From Zygaena filipendulae (taxonomy: Eukaryota; Arthropoda; Insecta; Lepidoptera; Zygaenidae), in assembly GCA_907165275.2 (NCBI GenBank), contig OU015649.1, positions 13,112,001-13,176,000 of the forward strand: a stretch of 64,000 nucleotides of DNA, in the 5' to 3' direction. Below, piece by piece: positions 58,261 through 64,000 of the stretch; positions within the stretch are counted from its first letter, which is position 1, and the number at the start of each line of letters is the position of its first letter. Below the pieces are notes generated by a model. That model was not told where the DNA came from. It was given only the letters and a program-made list of their open reading frames with translations, and searched no databases. The position numbers were made by a program, and so were the translations under genes.

Positions 58261-58860
58261 TAATTAAATATGCTAATAAATTGATCCCACCAAAAACATT
58301 TTCATGTAAAGTGAAGCCAAGACGAGACCATATGATGTTTTTGGTGGGATTTCATTTCTTTTTGTAAGTCAAAACTGCGGAATTCTCATACAAACTTCCA
58401 TCCCCTAGTTTAAGGGGTTGGGGGATAAAAGTTACGAGTTTTATAATTTTTTTGTTGTTTGTATACTAATACTAGCTTACATATCAAATTTCAGCTTTGT
58501 AGGGCATTAGGAAATAAAGAAGAGTCAGTGACGAAATCAGGGTTTTTGGGTATCAATAAAATCTAAATTATAAGAGCTATGCAAATAGAACTTTATATTT
58601 TTAATAAGTCCGCTATCGAAAACATATTCCCGAGAATTTTATTTATCTTGTGTAATCCAAACTTAAGTTATAAGGGTTCAAAAAAACGACGAAGCACTTC
58701 TAGAAAAGATAGGTAGTGCCTCCGCTTCGCTTGGCTCATCTTGGCGGGGGCACTACCGTGCCCCCAGATCGGCCAATAAGAAGTTTTTGAGAGGTCCACG
58801 AAAGATCGGAAGCGATAATTTGTAAATGATTTTCTATATCTGATTATTTATTCGCGCAGC
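58261..58860. repeat. interspersed repeat with 'CCCACCAAAAACAT' inverted pair
   Basis: GATCCCACCAAAAACATTTT at 58281 and ATGTTTTTGGTGGGATTTC at 58333 form a 14-bp inverted pair 40 bases apart. The following sequence (TAGTTTAAGGGGTTGGGGG, GTGCCCCCAGATCGG) looks like a decayed element. The TGTTTTTGGTGGGAT motif recurs at 5860. Confidence 0.45.
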
Positions 58861-60553
58861 TCTTCAGAGCAATTTTTTCTCACGCTTGAAATAAATAGAA
58901 ATTCTGTATGCACAAGAAGTTAAAAGCGACCTTTATTTACGACAGGAAGAAGAAAGAGAAAAGAAATCAATTATGAAAGAATAGGTAGTTGAAATCAATT
59001 GCAAAAGTTTTATTTTAATTCACTCTTTTTATGCCTGTAACGTTTAATATTTAAAATCTAGCGCTAGTGTAAATATACAAGGAAGCCATTAGAAAATTTT
59101 CAAGTTTCAGTTACACATTAAATTTTTTAAGTACAAAGAACTGGATCAGAGAATATTAAGACAGGAATGATATTGGAGAAGAAAATATTTGTTATAAAAC
59201 ATTTTTTTTTAAACTAAACTGTGTGAGGCGAATAAAAAAAAATATAATGTTTAAAAAGCCATCTAAATAATTCAAATGGCACAATTTATGCCATTTTGAT
59301 TCTTGTCACGAGCGCAGCTGCGGTTTCACGCAAAGTTCCACGTTTCAACTCCAATTAAGCTCGCAGGCAACAATTATGACTTAGTAGTAAACGTGGCAGA
59401 TTTTTGTCATACACGATTTGACCTAAGTAGGTATATTTTCCAAATCCAATTTGTGGTTGTTTCATCTATGAAACAACAACTTAACAAATTAACAAATTTC
59501 ATCTATGAAAAAAAAAGATCTGTAGATACAGCCAATTAAGTCTACTTATATCATGTTAATTTTCGAAATTAAATGTTATATATGTAGGTAATAAATTTAC
59601 TAAACGGTGTTTCTAGAGAAGAGTTGTTGTTTATGATTAAAATTAACAAAAAAAATTACCAGTTTTTGTTTATGATTAAACCATTGAATTTCTGGTTCTA
59701 CATCGTTAGTCCTATATTTTTATTGACTTGGGACTTAAACAACATGCGTGATAGTGAACAAACGAACAAACTCCCATTTTCGGAGTTCCCGCGTGATTTC
59801 TGGGACAAAAAGTACCCTCTGTACCCCTGATAATGTGTATGCAAAATTTTATGATGATCGGTTGAGCGTAACAGACAGACAGATAGAGTTACCTTCGATT
59901 TTTTTAATATTAGTAAGGATTATTTATAAGAGCACTATTTTAGTAGAAAAATATCTCTCATACATAATACCTATTTAAAACTTCGACTTGTTGTATTCGT
60001 GAGGAGGGTTAAAGATAACCTGCAGTCCATTACGATTTATTTGAAAATTTGTCTGGTGTTTATCTATTGGTTTGAACGCGCATAACTTAAAAACTACTAG
60101 ACGGACATAAATCATGTTCTGACTTAACATTTACAAGGGATGCTTTTATCTTCCTCTATCCTGAACTTCGGGGGATAGCTAGTGTAGGTTGTAATCAATG
60201 ATTTCGTCGTTGATTGATGGTTGAGATCGTAAACAAATTAGTTTTTGATTGATTAACAACTTAGCCATATTTTGAGCAATGATTAATGTCTATTTTAATT
60301 TTTTTGAAAGGCTAAAAGCGTTTTGTTTTGAAACTAAAAAACTTACAGAAGTAGGTACGTAAAGAGCAATAAATAACAATAAAGCTAAAGGAACTCAGTA
60401 GGTACTGACCACAGAAAAGATAGAAAAGACATCAAAATACAAGTTCTATTATGAAAACTGATGAAAACCAGGGTCGCCGGATAATTGTGGCACGCGAAGC
60501 GGACGAAACTGTTCCCGGACCCGAACATTCAATAAATTATACGAAATGTACCA
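58861..60553. other. AT-rich stretch with Helitron-like scraps
   Basis: Reverse scraps at 59310-59345 (GCTGCGGTTTCACGCAAAG) and 59775-59900 (GGAGTTCCCGCGTGATTTCT ... GATGATCGGTTGAGCG), and a forward end at 60050-60183 (GGGGGATAGCTAG/T). No gene recognised. Confidence 0.45.
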
Positions 60554-60873
60554 TTACCTGAAAATTTTTTTTTAGTCCGTCGTGTAGATTAGTAAAAAAT
60601 ATTGGATACGAATTTTTTTCTTTTTTTTTACGTAATCAAAAAATAACGGCGATACTTACATAGAGTTGAATCTTCGCGTGACGTCACAACCCGATGCAGT
60701 TTGTACGGGGCTTATACTGAATATTGACGTCACGAGTCCCCCACCCTAAACTTTAATGGGCTTTATCTATGTTTATTTTTATTAATTAGAAAAAGCAAAA
60801 AATACGTGTGTATTATTTTTTTTTTATTTTCTAACTGACGGACTCATTAGAATTTTGGTTTTCATACCCTGGA
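60554..60873 (+). mobile_element. CRE-palindrome MITE, copy 9 (centre type B)
   Basis: Arm TTTTTAGTCCGTCGTGTAG, GTGACGTCACAACCCG, centre CAGTTTGTACGGGGCTTA, second arm TTGACGTCACGAG. The right tip ends TTCATACCCTGG like copy 5. Confidence 0.85.
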
Positions 60874-60997
60874 GAATACCCAACTGTTTTCAAAATTAAT
60901 ATTACGTGGAATATAGTAGAAAATTTATTTGGGATGGTACCAAAGAATGTTTTGGGTAAGTTATGTCGAGCGATTGCTCATAATAATTATCTACCAT

Positions 60998-62066
60998 TAC
61001 AATACAATACAATACAATTCTTTATTCGTAACACCAAGTTACAAGTCATATATAGGTACAATATAATAAATTATAGTGACCCGAGAGATAACATTATAAT
61101 AGGTATAAAAAATAGTTATATTATGTCCAAAACGTATTATTAATTGACATATATTCGTACAATTATTATTTACTATAACATTAAAAAATAAAATAAAACT
61201 TTATCATAAAGTTACAGGCAACTCGTAAAATTCTTCTATCGAGTAGAACGTGTGTTCTAAGAGCCACTGGCGCAATCTCATTTTGAACACTTTCGTGGAA
61301 GTTGCATCTCTAGATATCGCGGCCGGCAGCCTGTTATAGACTGATGGACCCATTATGTACACCGACCTCTCCGATTTGCGCAATTTGTGAGCGGGCGCAA
61401 CCAGGAGATGAGCGAGCTTGTTGCTGCGCAAGGCGCGGCCCGTGTTCACGCCCCTCTGGCGAAAGACGTCTGTACGGTTGCGAGTGAACAGGGCTACCTG
61501 ATAGATTAGTTCGCAGGGAAGAGGCATGATCTTTAGTTCTTTAAAGAACTCTCTGCACGGGGTGTCATCAGGTGCGCCCGCGATGGCACGCACCGCACGC
61601 TTCTGCATAGAGAAAACACGGGTAGCGTCAGCGGCCCGGGCCCACAGCTCCGTCCCGTATGTTAGCAGGCTGTGTATTGTCGCGAAGTAGCATGACAGAA
61701 TCACGTCGCGGGTCGCGGTGCCGGCGAGTCGACGCAAAGCGAAGCATGCCCGGCCGAGTCTGGAGCATAGACCATCGATATGGTCGCCCCAGGTGAGACT
61801 GCCGTCAATTTGGAAACCCAACAGCCTCGTAGTTTGGACCATCTGTAGTGCAGTGCCGTCTGCAACGACAGTACAAACTGGCGGTGTTTTGCCATTCAGC
61901 TGAAATACAGTAAAGCAAGTTTTGTCTCTATTTAAAGCCAGACCGTTAGATTTAAACCACCTATCGAGCCTTTGGACGATCGAGTTCAGTTTTATCTCTA
62001 GCTCGATCGATGTCGGTGCGGCGATTATGGCGGCTACGTCGTCAGCATACATGGCGTTTAAATTGG
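60998..62066 (-). pseudogene. non-LTR retrotransposon, C-terminal half of reverse transcriptase
   Basis: About 287 residues in frame on the - strand (62066 to TGA at 61204-61206). It starts at ANLNAMYADDVAAII, where YADD is the reverse transcriptase catalytic motif, followed by NSIVQRLDRWFKSNGLALNR, the TRLLGFQIDGSLTWGDHI motif of the thumb region, and a C-terminal domain (LTYGTELWARAADATRVFSM, QKRAVRAIAGAP). The layout fits Jockey/CR1-type elements. The 5' part (endonuclease, fingers and palm) is lost, and a Helitron-like repeat abuts the break at about 62070. The 3' UTR ends in (TTGTA)n near 61000-61017. The remaining frame has no stop, so the insertion is fairly young. Confidence 0.88.
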
Positions 62067-62069
62067 CAT

Positions 62070-62268
62070 ACATTAAGAGTATAAATGCGAATGCAGGTTT
62101 ATTTGTTTTTACGCATTCACGCCATAACGGCTCAACCAATCACCTTGAAATTTTGCATACACGTTGTCAGGGGTACAGAGAAGGACAGAATAAGACTCGT
62201 ACTTTTTATCCCAGAATCCCCTTGCGAACTCCGAAATTAACGCGGGTGAAACCGCGGGGAACGGCTAG
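62070..62268 (+). mobile_element. Helitron-like repeat abutting the reverse transcriptase fragment
   Basis: Starts GTATAAATGCGAATGCAGG, body TTTACGCATTCACGCC and GTTGTCAGGGGTACAGAGAA, 3' hairpin CGCGGGTGAAACCGCGGGG, then ACGGCTAG at 62268. The first 20-odd residues of the long - frame here are translation of this repeat, not of the retrotransposon. Confidence 0.75.
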
Positions 62269-62452
62269 TAAATGATGTATTCTTTTCTCGGTGGCACCAC
62301 CAACCGCAAAATTACTAAGTGTGTCGTGTAGGGTGACACGCGTCGTTAACCAAAACCTTGAAGATTACATGATATGCACATACCGCAAATTATAGACATT
62401 GTATTGTTTTATATTAGATAATCTAATAGAGGCAGTAGCTATATTTATATTA

Positions 62453-62790
62453 CACTAGCTGTTCCCCCGGTTTCACCCGCGTTAATTTCGGAGTTCCCGC
62501 GGCAATTCCGGAACAGAAAGTACCCTATGTCCTCCTCTGTACCCCTGACAAAGTGTAATAGGTATTGAAAAGGAGATTGCGCCGTTATATAATATGAGCT
62601 CCGTCCCAAACCTTTACGTGGATGACTTCTTTAAGGTTATCCTAATATAATATCTGTACCTCGCGGTTTCACCCGCGGTAATTTTGAAATTCCCGCGGGA
62701 ATTCCGGATTACAATACTCAGGGATAATGACGCTTTCTAATGCAGGTGAAAGAATTTTTGCAATCGGTCCAGTCGGTGCAGTTTGCGGTC
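62453..62790 (-). mobile_element. two reverse Helitron-like pieces
   Basis: CTAGCTGTTCCCCCGGTTTC at 62456 with GTTCCCGCGGCAATTCCGG and TACCCCTGACAAAGTG; a second at 62658 (CGCGGTTTCACCCGCGGTAA ... AATCGGTCCAGTCGG). Confidence 0.65.
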
Positions 62791-63612
62791 GGTACGAACA
62801 TTTGTATGTGTTTGTTTTTGCTGAATAAAAACAAACAAAAAAACAAAACTTTCCTCTTTATAGATAATTTTGGCATCCCAAATTTTGAAATAAAAAAATT
62901 AAGTTTAATTTCATAATATACTGAGTCTGAGATAAATAAATAGTTAATAATAAATAATCGGTAAGTATACTTACTGTGTGCCTTTTAAGTCATTTATTGA
63001 AAAAAAAATATTCACTAGTAGGTACTAGTTCGATTTTTAAGTTTTAGCAGAAATTTCTAAAATAAACCACTTCGTTGTTTGTAGAAGGAAAAATAAAAAA
63101 AAATGAAGTTAGATACTTACCTACATAAATTTTTTTTAATGATAATTTTCGACAAATTAACTATCATAATGCAGCTGGGTAAAAACATTAGTTTTAATTA
63201 CTTTTAACTTTCAATTAAATCGTCTAAAATTATGTCGAATTAGAAATAATTTTATCAATTTAACAAAGAATGAAATTTGAACTTTTAAATCACTCTTGAA
63301 ATCGGAATGTCTACCAAAGCTTATCCGAGATGAATATAGGCACGATCAAATATATTATTCGAGACGAATTTCGTGAAGTAAGCTCGCGCTCGGCGCCGTG
63401 TATTTGTAATGAAGGTATTTCGTTTTGGTTTTTTTAAAACACGTTTATTAAATATAATAGCTGTTCGTCCATTATTTCATTCAGAATGAATTTCGGTATT
63501 CTCGTGAAAACTCTTTTGTTCTGAGACAAAAAGTCTCTGCCTATCCTATAGCAATGAGAGATCCTACTTAGTTACTGTAACTTCCTATCGATGAAATGAT
63601 AGGCACGTAGCC
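62791..63612. other. AT-rich stretch without recognised features
   Basis: Only a small GC-richer patch at 63380-63400 (agctcgcgctcggcgccg). No gene seen. Confidence 0.35.
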
Positions 63613-63985
63613 GGAGTATGAAAATCAAAATTGTATTTAGTCCTTCTGTTAGATAATTAAAAAAAATTATAGACACGTGCCTACTTTTTTTAAATATTGA
63701 AAAAATACATAGATAAAACGCATTATCTACAGTTTGGGAATGGGGGTTCGTGACGTCGTAACTAATTGTAAATTTATTTATTTATTTATTCTTTATAACT
63801 TTATAACTTTACAGTTGCTCAACCAAAACTTTATAAAATTAATACATTAAATTAGGTACGCAATTCATTAATATAGATTTCGACTCAATTTATCGCCGTT
63901 TTTTTTGATTCCGTAAAAAAAAGGATAAATAAGTGTCCAGTATCTTTTACTAATCTACACTACTAAAAAGTCATCCAGTCCATTC
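63613..63985 (-). mobile_element. CRE-palindrome MITE, copy 10 (centre type C) with an inserted repeat
   Basis: GGAGTATGAAAATCAAAATT start, GTGACGTCGTAACTAA, then about 110 bp of foreign sequence (TTTATTTATTTATTCTTTAT... at about 63773-63882) replacing part of the centre, then ATTTCGACTCAATTTATCGC and the second arm. The foreign piece looks like a short (TTTA)n-tailed LINE end. Confidence 0.8.
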
Positions 63986-64000
63986 ACATTTCACAGAATC

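Noticed and set aside
61718..62275. Frames of 61 and 117 codons on the + strand
   Set aside because: Antisense of the reverse transcriptase fragment and translation of the adjacent Helitron-like repeat.

Overview
The window looks like a stretch of lepidopteran (moth or butterfly) nuclear genome. It is AT-rich, with introns and consensus GT/AG splice sites, an insect-type GH13 maltase, and a dense load of lepidopteran-style repeats: Helitron-like repeats ending in CTAG before a T, terminal-inverted-repeat MITEs, Tc1/mariner and PIF/Harbinger remnants, and non-LTR retrotransposon tails. Nothing in it is bacterial. The species cannot be named from the sequence.

Coding content is sparse. At the left edge the last three coding exons of a maltase / alpha-glucosidase lie on the + strand (419-614, 3112-3249, 3973-4042). 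On the - strand, 29254-29473 and 50039-50333 each look like a first coding exon with its own upstream leader. Both end in the same pattern (x-DG-x-x-Y-x-I-G) and in a phase-1 donor, so they are probably alternative first exons of one gene or of duplicated genes; I do not recognise the protein. Also on the - strand, exons at 46693-46701 and 45221-45445 form a complete 77-residue secreted glycine-rich protein with a TATA box. Weaker candidates are a spliced 44-codon frame (15992-16641), a signal-peptide-like first exon (41569-41653), a short secreted-type frame (40688-40909), a CpG-rich leader exon (9950-10304), an orphan exon-like block (17806-17951) and a homeodomain-like fragment (about 23200-23406).

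The rest is mostly repeats, often nested. Layout: 1-4.1 kb maltase; 4.2-6.5 kb nested transposons; 8.5-16.6 kb MITEs and candidate small exons; 19.2-20.6 kb a PIF/Harbinger-type deletion derivative with a MADF fragment; 28.0-28.6 kb a Tc1/mariner-superfamily deletion derivative; 29.2-29.6 kb first exon A; 32-44.8 kb Helitron-like arrays and MITEs; 45.2-46.8 kb the glycine-rich gene; 46.9-48.0 kb a three-level nest (Tc1 transposase, then an 8-bp-TSD element, then a LINE tail grown into an 80-unit pentanucleotide array); 50.0-50.5 kb first exon B; 51-61 kb repeats; 61.0-62.1 kb a truncated non-LTR reverse transcriptase; 62-64 kb more Helitron-like pieces and a MITE.

The most informative signals are the paired first exons, a MITE family carrying two CRE-like GTGACGTCAC palindromes (ten copies with exchanged centres), a palindromic MITE inserted into the centre of another copy of itself, and exact 8-bp target duplications of a TIR element. 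I found no convincing evidence of an undescribed multi-gene system; the novelty here is in repeat biology and a few unrecognised small exons.
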